From: Clostridiales bacterium
Lineage (GTDB): Bacteria > Bacillota > Clostridia > Peptostreptococcales > Anaerovoracaceae
Assembly (NCBI GenBank): GCA_012513435.1
Contig: JAAZCE010000039.1
Location: 1-64,000, forward strand
DNA: 64,000 nucleotides
Direction of reading: 5' to 3'
The position numbers were made by a program, and so were the translations under genes. The notes below the pieces were generated by a model. The model searched no databases. It worked only from the letters and a program-made list of their open reading frames with translations, and was not told the DNA's origin. Below are positions 40,280-49,472 of the stretch, piece after piece. Position 1 is the first letter of the stretch; each line of letters starts with the position of its first letter.

Positions 40280-41614
40280 TCAAGACCTTTTGATAAACTC
40301 TATCAATGGGTCTTTTTTATTAGGAATTCTGCCCTCTAAAACCCCCTCCAAAAGCTTGTCTAATATAGCTCCGATTTCAGGGCCTTCCTCCACACCAAGC
40401 CCTATTAAATCCTTCCCAGAGACAGCCAAATGCTTTATGCAGAAACACTGTTGCTCCTCCAGGATTTTCTCTATCACGCACCTGACATCCTTAAATTTTG
40501 CACCCAGGTCACTGCTCATGTTTCCCGTAGCAAAATTATCAGCTTCCTTAATATCCAGTATTTCTAAAAGTATCTCCGGTCCAAATTTATTCAGCCGCCT
40601 CTTCAGCAGCTTCCCATTTCTTTCAAACAGCAGGTCGTGGTTTTTCACCAATACGCCTACCCTTTCCACTGTGAACCCGTCTGCCTTCATGCGTTTCAGC
40701 AGTCCGCAGGCCAGCTCTTTACTCTTTGCCGGATGTCCGTAAAAATGACCTACCCCTTCTTCATCTTTAAAAAAAGTGGACGGCTTGCCTGCATCGTGAA
40801 AAAGAGCCGCCATTCTCATATAGGCCTTATTACTCTTGTCTGTTCTTACCGCCTCCATTGTTCGTAGGCAGTGCTCCAGCACGTCGTATTTGTGGTAAGG
40901 ATTGCATTGAGAAAAGCCTTTCATAGCTACCAGCTCCGGCATTAGCTGCCCTAGAACATCCGCATATTTTCTGATTACCTGTCCTGCGAATTTCCCTATA
41001 ATAAGCTTCTTGAATTCCGCATAGATTCTCTCGGCGGATACTTTGGAAAGCAGCTCCTTACTTCTGAATAATTCCTCTTCCGTTTCTGGTTCTATAGCAA
41101 AGCCCAGTGCCGCCGCAAATCGCAGGGCGCGCATTATTCGCAGGGCATCCTCTTCAAATCGCTTTTGCGAATTACCTACGGCTCGTATAACGCCTGCCTT
41201 TATATCCTCTTCCCCTCCAAAAGGATCCGTCAGATTACCCCAGCTATCCATAGCAATGGCGTTCATAGTAAAATCACGCCTTCCCAAATCTTCTTTGAGG
41301 GATGTGATAAATTCCACCTTGTCAGGATGCCTGTTGTCAGAGTAAATTCCGTCACTGCGGTAGGTAGTTACTTCTACATTGGTACCCATTACCACCATAA
41401 CCGTTCCATGCTTGATCCCCGTATCAATGGTACTCCAACCACTAAAAACTCTCTTAATATCCTCCGGCCTAGCATTTGTTGTAATGTCCACATCACCAAA
41501 GTCCCCACCACGCAAGCTGTCTCGAACACAGCCACCTACGAAATAGGCCTCGTATCCTGCATCCTCAAGCATGGTCAATATTCTTTTTTCACTTGTTTCC
41601 GTAAGCTTTTTCAT
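40280..41614 (-). CDS. cca: CCA-adding tRNA nucleotidyltransferase with HD domain
   Basis: 444 residues. The class II nucleotidyltransferase motif GGCVRDSLRGGDFGDVDITT carries the two catalytic aspartates. The ERRxxD-like region appears as DLGRRDFTMNAIAMD, followed by the RNA-binding neck (RFEEDALRIMRALRFAAALGF). An HD domain (AALFHDAGKP) lies in the middle, as in enzymes with phosphodiesterase activity. It adds or repairs the 3' CCA of tRNA. The start at 41614 has no strong ribosome-binding site in view. Confidence 0.93.
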   Translation of the reverse strand: MKKLTETSEKRILTMLEDAGYEAYFVGGCVRDSLRGGDFGDVDITTNARPEDIKRVFSGWSTIDTGIKHGTVMVVMGTNVEVTTYRSDGIYSDNRHPDKVEFITSLKEDLGRRDFTMNAIAMDSWGNLTDPFGGEEDIKAGVIRAVGNSQKRFEEDALRIMRALRFAAALGFAIEPETEEELFRSKELLSKVSAERIYAEFKKLIIGKFAGQVIRKYADVLGQLMPELVAMKGFSQCNPYHKYDVLEHCLRTMEAVRTDKSNKAYMRMAALFHDAGKPSTFFKDEEGVGHFYGHPAKSKELACGLLKRMKADGFTVERVGVLVKNHDLLFERNGKLLKRRLNKFGPEILLEILDIKEADNFATGNMSSDLGAKFKDVRCVIEKILEEQQCFCIKHLAVSGKDLIGLGVEEGPEIGAILDKLLEGVLEGRIPNKKDPLIEFIKRS

Positions 41615-41721
41615 GATTCTGATTATACCACCGGAGTGCTCCGCTTTACAATGTTAGTATGACGACCACATTCTTATATGATATAATACTTTTAACCCTT
41701 AACAAAAGGAGGTCTTAAAAA

Positions 41722-42396
41722 ATGTATAAAATACTTATCGTCGAAGATGACGACGTGATTGCAAATAAAATACTGGAAAAAATGGAAAGCTGGGGCTTCA
41801 ATGCTAAATCCTGCGACGACCTCAAGAACGTCCTTCAGGAATTTATCTCCTATGCCCCTCAGCTCGTTCTGCTAGACATTTCTCTTCCGTTTTTTAACGG
41901 CTATTACTGGTGCACTGAGATACGCAAAATTTCCAAGGTACCTATAATGTTTATCTCATCGGCAGGAGATGATATGAACGTGGTAATGGCAATGAATATG
42001 GGCGGCGATGATTTCGTAGCCAAGCCCTTTGACATGGATGTACTTTTGGCAAAGGTCCATGCTCTGCTACGCAGGGCTTATGATTTCAAGGCAGGACAGA
42101 CTGCTCTGATGGAGCACAATGGAGTGGTTTTCAACAGCAGTGCCTGCACCGTCACTTACAACGACCAAAAAATAGAGCTTTCCAAAAATGAAAACAAAAT
42201 ACTAAACCTTCTCCTTGAAAACAAGGGTGAAACAGTATCCCGCGATGCTATTATGAACAAACTATGGGAAACGGATTCCTTCGTAGATGAAAACACACTG
42301 TCCGTAAATATTACCCGCCTACGCAAGGCCCTCAGCTCTATAGGTATTGATGACCTTATAGAAACTAGGAAAGGTATAGGATATATAATACAATGA
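41722..42396 (+). CDS. BceR-like OmpR-family response regulator
   Basis: 224 residues: receiver domain with acidic pocket EDDDV and phospho-acceptor Asp in LVLLDISLPFFNG, then switch lysine in VAKPFDMDVLL; a winged-helix OmpR domain ends with SVNITRLRKALSSIGIDDLIETRKGIGY. It is followed, with a four-base overlap, by an intramembrane-sensing kinase and then a BceAB-type transporter, so it most likely responds to cell-wall-active peptides. A BceR-like operator lies before the transporter genes. Confidence 0.9.
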   Translation: MYKILIVEDDDVIANKILEKMESWGFNAKSCDDLKNVLQEFISYAPQLVLLDISLPFFNGYYWCTEIRKISKVPIMFISSAGDDMNVVMAMNMGGDDFVAKPFDMDVLLAKVHALLRRAYDFKAGQTALMEHNGVVFNSSACTVTYNDQKIELSKNENKILNLLLENKGETVSRDAIMNKLWETDSFVDENTLSVNITRLRKALSSIGIDDLIETRKGIGYIIQ

Positions 42397-43394
42397 AAAA
42401 GTATTCTTTTTTGAACTGTTTAAAGCTTTATATAAAGGATCATATCAAGGCGTTTGCCTTTTTTCTGATTGCAGCTTCTATTTTTGCCTTGATTCCTTAC
42501 CTTTATCATGCCCCTATGGAAGCGTTCTTGTACTCTCTAATACTGAGTCTCTGTTTCGGTGCAGTATTATTCTTTGTGGACTTTCGCAAATTTTGCAGTA
42601 TACATAGCCAGCTCGAAGCCTATACCGATACTATATGCCTGACCTTACGCGACCTTCCTGCTGCCGTAAATACTCTTGGACGTGACTATGAGCAGCTTAT
42701 AGATTCCCTCTACAGTCAACTCATCAAAACAGTAGGCGAAGCCGAAAGTTCCAGAAACTATATGTCGGATTATTACGCCCTCTGGATTCACCAGATTAAG
42801 GTTCCTATTTCAGCCATGTATCTTCTGTTAGGCGAAAGCGAAAAAAGTTCGCCTCTTGGAATAGAGCTATTCAAAATCGAGCAGTACGTGGAAATGGCTC
42901 TGTCTTACGTGAGAATGGGATCAAGCTCTACCGACTACGTCTTTAAGAAATACGACCTGGATAACATAGTAAAGCATGCAGTACGCAAATATGCGCCTCT
43001 TTTCATAGGCAAAAAGATTTCGGTGGACATCAAGCCTACAGGCTACGAAATACTGACCGACAAAAAATGGCTGTCCTTTGTAATCGAACAGATACTTTCC
43101 AATTCTCTGAAGTACACGAAGACAGGCACCATATCCATATATGGCAGGAAAGGCACCAACCTTATAATAGAGGACACTGGCATAGGCATAGCCTCCGAAG
43201 ACATAAAGAGAGTCGGCGAAAAAGGCTTCACGGGGTACAACGGAAGAAGCGATAAAAAATCCACCGGATTGGGACTTTACATGAGCCGCGAGGTTTTAAA
43301 GGCACTTTCCCACAGTATGGACATAGAATCCGAAGTAGGTGAAGGAACGAGAGTAATCATACATATGGAGCACCGAAGCATTTTGGAGGAATAA
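42393..43394 (+). CDS. BceS-like intramembrane-sensing histidine kinase
   Basis: 333 residues. Two N-terminal membrane helices (AFAFFLIAASIFALIPYLYH and SLILSLCFGAVLFFV) are separated by only a few residues, as in BceS-type kinases that have no outer sensor and read the state of the transporter. The phospho-acceptor box is WIHQIKVPISAMYLLL; the ATP-binding domain shows the N box (QILSNSLKYT), DTGIGI and GLGLYMSREVL. It phosphorylates the upstream response regulator. Confidence 0.9.
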   Translation: MKKYSFLNCLKLYIKDHIKAFAFFLIAASIFALIPYLYHAPMEAFLYSLILSLCFGAVLFFVDFRKFCSIHSQLEAYTDTICLTLRDLPAAVNTLGRDYEQLIDSLYSQLIKTVGEAESSRNYMSDYYALWIHQIKVPISAMYLLLGESEKSSPLGIELFKIEQYVEMALSYVRMGSSSTDYVFKKYDLDNIVKHAVRKYAPLFIGKKISVDIKPTGYEILTDKKWLSFVIEQILSNSLKYTKTGTISIYGRKGTNLIIEDTGIGIASEDIKRVGEKGFTGYNGRSDKKSTGLGLYMSREVLKALSHSMDIESEVGEGTRVIIHMEHRSILEE

Positions 43395-43417
43395 ATAACT
43401 CGATTTAGGAGCCAACA

Positions 43418-43431
43418 TTACAAAATTGTAA
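43418..43431. promoter_or_regulatory. BceR-type operator upstream of the ABC transporter
   Basis: TTACA-AAAT-TGTAA fits exactly the TNACA-N4-TGTAA pattern described for BceR-like regulators. It lies about 100 bases before the ABC ATPase gene, upstream of a hairpin. Confidence 0.7.
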
Positions 43432-43440
43432 GATTGGACC

Positions 43441-43478
43441 GCCATTTGTAAGCTAGATAAATGGCTGGCTCTTTTTTT
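43441..43478 (+). terminator. Hairpin between the two-component and transporter genes
   Basis: GCCATTT and AAATGGC pair around 11 bases and are followed by TGGCTCTTTTTTT. It would stop most read-through from the kinase gene, leaving the transporter under its own promoter. Confidence 0.6.
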
Positions 43479-43526
43479 ATTTGATAATATAGGCTCATAA
43501 GGCATTACCATAAAGGAGGTACATCA

Positions 43527-44294
43527 ATGGCTATTTTAGAAGTCAGCAACCTTAAAAAAATCTATACCACACGCTTCGGAGGAAACAGCGTGCAGGCACT
43601 TACAAACGTTTGCTTCTCTGCTGAAGAGGGCGAATACGTCGCTATAATGGGTGAATCCGGCTCGGGTAAAACCACCCTGCTTAATATTCTTGCGGCTCTC
43701 GACAGGCCTACCACAGGTCAGGTTCTTCTCAACGGACGAGATATAACAGCTATAAGCGAAAAGGAGCTTTCTGCTTTCAGGAGAAACAATCTGGGTTTCG
43801 TTTTTCAGGATTTCAATCTGCTGGACACTTTTAACATAACGGACAATATTTTTCTTCCTATGGTTCTCTCCGGCAAAAAGTTTCAGGAAATGAACAAGCT
43901 CATAAAACCCTTGGCCGCTAAGCTGGGCATATCAGACATACTTTACAAATATCCTTATGAAATTTCCGGAGGACAAAAGCAAAGAGTTGCCATCGCAAGA
44001 GCTCTCATAACATCGCCTAAGCTGGTTCTTGCCGACGAGCCTACAGGAGCTCTTGATTCACGTGCGGCCGATGATTTGCTGACCCTGTTTAACCAGATAA
44101 ACACAGAGGGTCAGACCATACTCATGGTAACCCACTCCATCAAGGCCGCAAGCCACGCTCAGCGAGTTCTCTTCATCAGTGATGGCTGCGTATATCATCA
44201 GATTTACAGAGGTAATTCCTCTACAGAATCCATGTTCCAGAAGATTTCTGACACATTAACGACTATGGCAACGGGTGGTGGTATCAATGACTAG
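43527..44294 (+). CDS. BceA-like ABC transporter ATP-binding protein
   Basis: 255 residues with Walker A GESGSGKTTLLN, Q-loop FVFQDFNLLD, signature ISGGQKQRVAIARAL and Walker B LVLADEPTGALDSR. It belongs to the MacB/BceA group that works with FtsX-type permeases and protects the cell-wall lipid cycle from bacitracin and similar peptides. AAAGGAGGTACATCA gives a strong start. The stop overlaps the permease start. Confidence 0.92.
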   Translation: MAILEVSNLKKIYTTRFGGNSVQALTNVCFSAEEGEYVAIMGESGSGKTTLLNILAALDRPTTGQVLLNGRDITAISEKELSAFRRNNLGFVFQDFNLLDTFNITDNIFLPMVLSGKKFQEMNKLIKPLAAKLGISDILYKYPYEISGGQKQRVAIARALITSPKLVLADEPTGALDSRAADDLLTLFNQINTEGQTILMVTHSIKAASHAQRVLFISDGCVYHQIYRGNSSTESMFQKISDTLTTMATGGGIND

Positions 44295-46308
44295 GCTATA
44301 TCCAAGAATGGCTCTTACCAACATCAAAAACAACAGCAAGACCTACATTCCATACATGCTGTCGACGACCATAACGGTGACCTTGTTTTATATAATCTGT
44401 TCATTGTGCAACAATGATGACGTTTCCAAGCTTTGGGGCGGTAATATCATTCAGTCCTACATGGGCTTCGGACAGTTTGTTATAGCCGTCTTCGCAGTAA
44501 TATTCCTGTTTTACGTCAATAGCTTTCTCATAAAGAGAAGACTGGGGGAATTCGGGCTTTACAACGTACTGGGCATGGAAAAATGCCATATTGCAAGAAT
44601 CGTATTTTGGGAAAATTTCTATGTCTTTTTTATAGCCATGGCTCTAGGCTTTTTACTGGGTATCATTCTCGATAAGCTGATGTATCTGATTATCCTAAAC
44701 ATACTCAATGCATCTATTCCTCTTGGCTTTTATATTTCAGGCAGGGCTATCGGATTATCCTTGGCACTGTTTGGTGTAATTTTTTCCCTTATGTTTCTCA
44801 ACTCTCTTAGGCTCATATACAAAACAAAACCTACGGAGCTCCTTAAGAGCGACAACATGGGAGAAAAAGAGCCAAAAGCAAAGTGGATACTGGCAATACT
44901 TGGGATCATTTGCCTAGGAACCGGCTACTTTATAGCCGTGTTTACAAAAAATCCTGTTGCGGCTGTAATGCTGTTCTTTGTTGCCGTTATACTGGTAATT
45001 ATCGGAACGTACCTGCTCTTCACTGCGGGGAGTATCGCACTGCTTAAGATTATGCGAAAAAACAAGGGGTACTATTATAAGACAAATCACTTTATCAGCA
45101 TTTCATCTATGATGTACAGAATGAAACGAAATGCTATAGGGCTTGCCAATATATGCATCCTCTCCACAATGGTGCTGGTTATGATTTCCGTTACTCTCTC
45201 CATGTTCATCGGCGTGGATGATGCCTTCCAAAAAAGGTATCCTTCGGACTACAATGTAACTTCTACTTACAGCGACAGAAGCTTTGATGAAGCTGTTACA
45301 GGCATTGAATCAGGTCTTGAAGAACAGGGGCTGAAGACAAAGAACAATGTCACATACAGGACCCTTTCTTTTTCTCTGGCATATGATGATGAAAAAGAAG
45401 AGTTTTCCTCTGATATTCACAACTACAGCACCGCCGATATTATTACTGCAATTAACGATATTAATACCTTTATCTTTGTTACTCTCGATGATTACAACAA
45501 AGCCATGGATACGCACGAAGCTCTCAAGGACGGAGAAATTCTTGTACATTCCACTAAAAACCAGCTAAAGGACAGCAGCCTTGATATATTTGACCAGCAC
45601 TTTGAGGTTAAGAAGAATCTGAACTCCTTCATGATGAACAACAATTTAGTTGCTCAGATTGCCTCCGGTCACTACGTGGTTGCCAAGGACATTGCCGTAC
45701 TCGAAAAGCTGTGCCAATACCAGACAGAGACCTACGGTAAAAATGCCGGCACTATTCAGTCAAACTGCTTTATAGATGTGGCTGGAAACTATGAAAAGAA
45801 CAAGGATGCTATGACCGACGTCTATAATTCCGTACAGGATTCAGTTTATGGCTCCGACAGCGACATGTCAACTACACTGATTGAATGCAGAGCTGCCGAA
45901 GACGATACCTTCGGGGTGGACTTCATTGCCCTGTTTTTCATAGGGGTTTTCCTTGGCTTCCTCTTCATTATGGCCACAGTTCTGATAATCTACTACAAGC
46001 AGATTACAGAGGGTTACGAGGACCAAAAACGCTTTGAAATCCTGCAAAATGTAGGAATGAGCAGCAAAGACGTAAAGAAATCCATTAACGCTCAGGTGCT
46101 GACGGTGTTCTTCCTGCCTCTCATTGTTGCAGGAGTGCATATCGCCTTTGCCTTCCCGTTCCTCTACAGGATAATGGCTCTCATGAACCTCTATGATCTT
46201 GGCCTGTTTGCTACATGTACAGTTGGGTGCTTTCTAGTATTTGCCCTGTTCTATACTCTTGTTTACAAGGGCACAGCCAAACTGTATTACGGGATAGTAA
46301 AGAAATAG
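44287..46308 (+). CDS. BceB-like FtsX-family permease
   Basis: The start is ATG 44287, overlapping the ATPase stop; the ORF track's GTG is 12 bases earlier. The 673-residue protein has the BceB layout: one N-terminal helix, three helices with an FtsX motif (LIKRRLGEFGLYNVLGM), further helices, a large extracellular loop of roughly 230 residues (about 45,230-45,920) for peptide recognition, and a C-terminal FtsX block (EILQNVGMSSKDVKKSINAQVL). It forms the sensor-transporter complex with the kinase. Confidence 0.92.
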   Translation: MTRLYPRMALTNIKNNSKTYIPYMLSTTITVTLFYIICSLCNNDDVSKLWGGNIIQSYMGFGQFVIAVFAVIFLFYVNSFLIKRRLGEFGLYNVLGMEKCHIARIVFWENFYVFFIAMALGFLLGIILDKLMYLIILNILNASIPLGFYISGRAIGLSLALFGVIFSLMFLNSLRLIYKTKPTELLKSDNMGEKEPKAKWILAILGIICLGTGYFIAVFTKNPVAAVMLFFVAVILVIIGTYLLFTAGSIALLKIMRKNKGYYYKTNHFISISSMMYRMKRNAIGLANICILSTMVLVMISVTLSMFIGVDDAFQKRYPSDYNVTSTYSDRSFDEAVTGIESGLEEQGLKTKNNVTYRTLSFSLAYDDEKEEFSSDIHNYSTADIITAINDINTFIFVTLDDYNKAMDTHEALKDGEILVHSTKNQLKDSSLDIFDQHFEVKKNLNSFMMNNNLVAQIASGHYVVAKDIAVLEKLCQYQTETYGKNAGTIQSNCFIDVAGNYEKNKDAMTDVYNSVQDSVYGSDSDMSTTLIECRAAEDDTFGVDFIALFFIGVFLGFLFIMATVLIIYYKQITEGYEDQKRFEILQNVGMSSKDVKKSINAQVLTVFFLPLIVAGVHIAFAFPFLYRIMALMNLYDLGLFATCTVGCFLVFALFYTLVYKGTAKLYYGIVKK

Positions 46309-46338
46309 TCTCTCTGGCATAAAAAAGGTATATTGTAT

Positions 46339-46392
46339 AAGGCAGCAGGTTTTTTGGATTACTTTATAAAACTGGAAATCCTGCTGCTTTTG
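46339..46392 (+). terminator. Terminator after the BceB-like gene
   Basis: GGCAGCAGG... pairs with ...CCTGCTGC; the hairpin is followed by TTTTGTGTT. Confidence 0.75.
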
Positions 46393-46407
46393 TGTTAATC
46401 TATTGCT

Positions 46408-47310
46408 ATGTTAGGCTATGTTAAACCGGACAAGGGCGAGCTGAAGGTTCGCGAATACGAAATCTATACGGGGTACTACTGCGGAGTCTGTAAATCCATT
46501 GGCAAACGCTACGGTCAGCTTCCGAGAATGGCCCTAAGCTATGATGCGGCTTTTCTCGCTGTGCTTCTCGCCTCTATTGATGATACCCCAGATTCTCCCC
46601 TTCAGGAGCACTGCGTCGGACACCATATCAAGAAAAAAACAATAGTGCGGAATACAGCCATAGACTACTCAGCAGATGTCATGCTAATTTTGGCATGGTA
46701 TAAGCTCCTTGATGATGCAAAGGATGAGGGCAAGCTCTACGCTAAGGCCACCATGGTTTTGCTGAAGGGCATTTACAAAAAGCTCTCGGGAAAGTATCCT
46801 GACCTTTGCGAGGGCATAGAGAAACATCTAGGAGACCTTTCCTCCCTTGAAGCGGCTAAATGCGACAGCCTTGATATGGCAGCGGAGGCCTTTTCTCAGA
46901 TAATGGAGGTTATTTTTAGAGAGGGAGTCAATCAGATTCATGGGTCCGCAATCGGTGAAACCGGCAATGAAACCGGTGAGGCCTTGGGGAGAATAGGCTA
47001 CCATATGGGCAAGTGGATATACCTGATGGATGCCGTAGACGACATAGAGGAAAACATCAAGTCAGGGGCCTACAACCCACTGCTTTACCGCTTTTCCTAC
47101 AGCGGTGAAGATGAGAGTATACAAGCCTTTAAGAAACGTATTGACGATAAACTGCGCTTTAACCTTTTTCACTGTCTCGCTGTGTTGAGTAATTCTGTAG
47201 ATTCTCTTGATATTAAAAAAAATCAAGGTATAATAGATAATATAATTTATTTCGGATTACACCGAAAAACCGAAGAAATACTGCAAGGAGAATTAGATGA
47301 ATCCATATGA
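46408..47310 (+). CDS. DUF5685-family protein
   Basis: 300 residues beginning [41 protein letters not shown], characteristic of DUF5685. The CGVCK pair and HHIKKK suggest a metal or redox site, and the helical rest contains [22 protein letters not shown], an Asp-rich helix that recalls terpenoid-synthase-like helical folds, though no activity is known. No convincing Shine-Dalgarno site precedes the ATG. It overlaps a J-domain gene by 14 bases, as often seen for this family. Confidence 0.85.
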   Translation: MLGYVKPDKGELKVREYEIYTGYYCGVCKSIGKRYGQLPRMALSYDAAFLAVLLASIDDTPDSPLQEHCVGHHIKKKTIVRNTAIDYSADVMLILAWYKLLDDAKDEGKLYAKATMVLLKGIYKKLSGKYPDLCEGIEKHLGDLSSLEAAKCDSLDMAAEAFSQIMEVIFREGVNQIHGSAIGETGNETGEALGRIGYHMGKWIYLMDAVDDIEENIKSGAYNPLLYRFSYSGEDESIQAFKKRIDDKLRFNLFHCLAVLSNSVDSLDIKKNQGIIDNIIYFGLHRKTEEILQGELDESI

Positions 47311-47851
47311 AGTACTGGGCGTTAATGAGAACGCTTCAGAAGAAGAAATAAAAAAAGCGTATAAAGAACTAGTTAAGAAATATCATCCTGACAGGTATCA
47401 GGATAATCCTCTGGCAAGCTTAGCCGAAGAAAAGCTCCGCGAGGTAAATGAGGCTTACGACATGCTGATGAAGGGCTCCGGCGGCTCAAGTCAGAGCGGC
47501 GGCGGCGCTGTAGATTACATGTCCGTAAGAAGATATATAGACGCAGGAAACCTTAAATCCGCGGAGAAGCTCTTAAACGGCACCAACGACAGAAGTGCCG
47601 AATGGTTCTTCCTTTCTGGGATGCTGTCCTACAGGAAGGGCTGGTATGACGATGCTACAAACAAGATGCAAACCGCCTGTGACCTTGACCCCGGCAATGT
47701 GGAATACAGCCAGGCATATGGACGTATTATTAATATGGGCGGCCAGTATCAAAACCAATCCTTCGGCCGCGGATACAACAGGAATGACGATATGTGCTGT
47801 CAGGCTTTCCAGTGCTATATTTGCGCTGACTGCTGCTGCGATTGCATTTAA
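47297..47851 (+). CDS. J-domain protein with cysteine-rich C-terminus
   Basis: 184 residues. Residues 1-65 are a J domain ([32 protein letters not shown]) with the HPD tripeptide needed to stimulate DnaK. A Gly/Ser-rich linker follows, then a TPR-like helical region (ARRYIDAG-like repeats: [10 protein letters not shown]..., [19 protein letters not shown]). The last residues are [18 protein letters not shown], eight cysteines in 18 residues, perhaps a metal site or lipid-modified tail. It is translationally coupled to the DUF5685 gene and may bring DnaK to it. Confidence 0.88.
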   Translation: MNPYEVLGVNENASEEEIKKAYKELVKKYHPDRYQDNPLASLAEEKLREVNEAYDMLMKGSGGSSQSGGGAVDYMSVRRYIDAGNLKSAEKLLNGTNDRSAEWFFLSGMLSYRKGWYDDATNKMQTACDLDPGNVEYSQAYGRIINMGGQYQNQSFGRGYNRNDDMCCQAFQCYICADCCCDCI

Positions 47852-47887
47852 TAGTATACCCACAAGGGATGTCCGACGAGGTAGAAA

Positions 47888-48421
47888 GTGAAAAAAACGA
47901 AAACATCAAAAATTGCATTGGGCGGGATTTGTCTCGCCCTTACTATTGTATTCATGTTTGCCGGTTCCATAGTTCCGGGAATAGAGCTAACTCTCTTTGC
48001 TGTGGCATCTCTTTTCACGGCTGTAATGATAATGGAAACAAGTGTAGGCGGAGGAATCCTGCTTTATGCTGCCGCCGTACTTCTGGGGCTTATAATTATC
48101 CCCAATAAGCTGGCAATTATTCCTTATGCCTTTTTCTTCGGATATTATGGCATCCTCAAGTACTATATAGAAAAACTACACAGCGGTGCCATGCAGCTAA
48201 TTTCTAAAATCCTTTTCTTTGCTGTAGCTTTATCTCTGGGTCTTCTCGGCTTCAAGGAAATCCTCCTTGGAAGCATACGTCTTCCGGATTATCCCGTTGC
48301 CATCTTAATCGTAGCCGGTATATTAATAATGTTGCTCTATGATTATATCTACACTCTGCTGATAAACTTCTATCTTCATCGCATCCGCGGCAAAGGCGCT
48401 GACAGCATGAAGCTAAGCTAA
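47888..48421 (+). CDS. Hypothetical integral membrane protein
   Basis: 177 residues starting with GTG 47888 (MKKTKTSKIALGGICLALTIVFMFAG). About five hydrophobic helices are predicted (GGICLALTIVFMFAGSIVPGI, GGILLYAAAVLLGLIIIP, ILFFAVALSLGLLG, VAILIVAGILIMLLYDYIY). The overall pattern recalls small substrate-binding subunits of ECF-type systems, but no motif confirms this. It lies 36 bases after the J-domain gene. Confidence 0.7.
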   Translation: MKKTKTSKIALGGICLALTIVFMFAGSIVPGIELTLFAVASLFTAVMIMETSVGGGILLYAAAVLLGLIIIPNKLAIIPYAFFFGYYGILKYYIEKLHSGAMQLISKILFFAVALSLGLLGFKEILLGSIRLPDYPVAILIVAGILIMLLYDYIYTLLINFYLHRIRGKGADSMKLS

Positions 48422-48444
48422 GAGGATTAGCTTGCCGGAGCTAA

Positions 48445-48876
48445 CTAGGCCTTCTGCCTTTCCTGGATTTTTTTGTTCATTTTTTTTGCAAGACGACGGT
48501 GATATGTACAAAAACACCCCCAGATTGCAAACCCTATTATTACCTCGAGCACAATAAATATTGCTACTGCGGCGGCTCCTGCCTGAAACGGAACCCAACC
48601 TGCCCATGTGCCAACCGCGAAAAATACCGCGAAGCCTATCCCCATATGAATTATTGTCTGCACCGGCAGTGCAAGTCTTTCGCTCTCGTATATTATAGAC
48701 GTCGTTCCAAAACCTATACCCACGATAGCCGCTGCAATTGCCTGTTCTATGAAACCCGTGCCACTAAAGGCCTGGCCCTTCCCACATGCAGTTACTATTA
48801 TTCCAATAAGCACAAACCATGTGCATCCATAAGAAATTCCATATAGCAAATATTTTATAAATCTTCTCATATTCAT
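48445..48876 (-). CDS. DUF3021-family membrane protein
   Basis: 143 residues with four predicted membrane helices (GISYGCTWFVLIGIIVTACG, AIAAAIVGIGFGTTSIIYES, IIHMGIGFAVFFAVGTWAGW, VAIFIVLEVIIGFAIWGCF). DUF3021 proteins are commonly encoded next to a LytTR-domain regulator, as here (26 bases downstream of it), and are thought to keep that regulator inactive at the membrane. The ligand or signal is unknown. Confidence 0.85.
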   Translation of the reverse strand: MNMRRFIKYLLYGISYGCTWFVLIGIIVTACGKGQAFSGTGFIEQAIAAAIVGIGFGTTSIIYESERLALPVQTIIHMGIGFAVFFAVGTWAGWVPFQAGAAAVAIFIVLEVIIGFAIWGCFCTYHRRLAKKMNKKIQERQKA

Positions 48877-48901
48877 TATTTCCTTTCACTCAAAATTCTT
48901 C

Positions 48902-49342
48902 TTATATTCCGAGATATCTCTTAAATCCCGCCAAATACTTCCTGGATATGTATTCCGTCATGTTGTTTTTTAGCTTGATGTTCATCATACCGTTTAAATA
49001 GGGTTCTACAGAATCAAGATATTTAAAATTTACCACGGCGCTCTTTGATATTTGAATAAAGGCGGAGCCCACTTGCTCCAGCAGTTCATAAAGTCTTTTT
49101 TTTGATTGATACTGATTATCTTTACCATATATTATGGTCTTGCCGCTTTCGACTCTTATCATGTAAATATCTGTAGGATTGAGGATAATTGTCCTTTCCC
49201 CATTTATGGCCATGACAACCTTCTCTCCCCATCCCCTATTAAGACTTGCCACCGCTTCCTGCACCTGGCTATTTATCTCAGGTGTATAAATTACGGCATA
49301 AGCCTCCTCTACATTGGGCGCAATTTTCACTTCTACCTTCAC
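48902..49342 (-). CDS. LytTR-domain transcriptional regulator
   Basis: 146 residues; start is GTG 49342, with AAGGAG six bases upstream. The C-terminal ~100 residues are a LytTR DNA-binding domain (DIYMIRVESGKTIIYGKDNQYQSKKRLYELLEQV...FIQISKSAVVNFKYLDSVEP...ISRKYLAGFKRYLG). There is no receiver domain. The ~45-residue N-terminal part is an unrecognised short domain. It forms the two-gene unit with DUF3021 typical of Firmicutes. Confidence 0.9.
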   Translation of the reverse strand: MKVEVKIAPNVEEAYAVIYTPEINSQVQEAVASLNRGWGEKVVMAINGERTIILNPTDIYMIRVESGKTIIYGKDNQYQSKKRLYELLEQVGSAFIQISKSAVVNFKYLDSVEPYLNGMMNIKLKNNMTEYISRKYLAGFKRYLGI

Positions 49343-49382
49343 ATGGTTCTCCTTTCCTCAGCTGATGGTGTAATAATAACAT

Positions 49383-49413
49383 AAAAAACACCTCATGTCT
49401 TTCGACATGAGGT
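49383..49413 (-). terminator. Terminator of clpB
   Basis: Leftward ACCTCATGTC-GAAA-GACATGAGGT is a perfect 10-bp stem with a GNRA loop, followed by GTTTTTTAT. Confidence 0.88.
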
Positions 49414-49472
49414 AAGTGGTAGTATTGAGGCGGTAAGATGCATTACTGCCTGTCTAATCAGCTTCTAACCCA

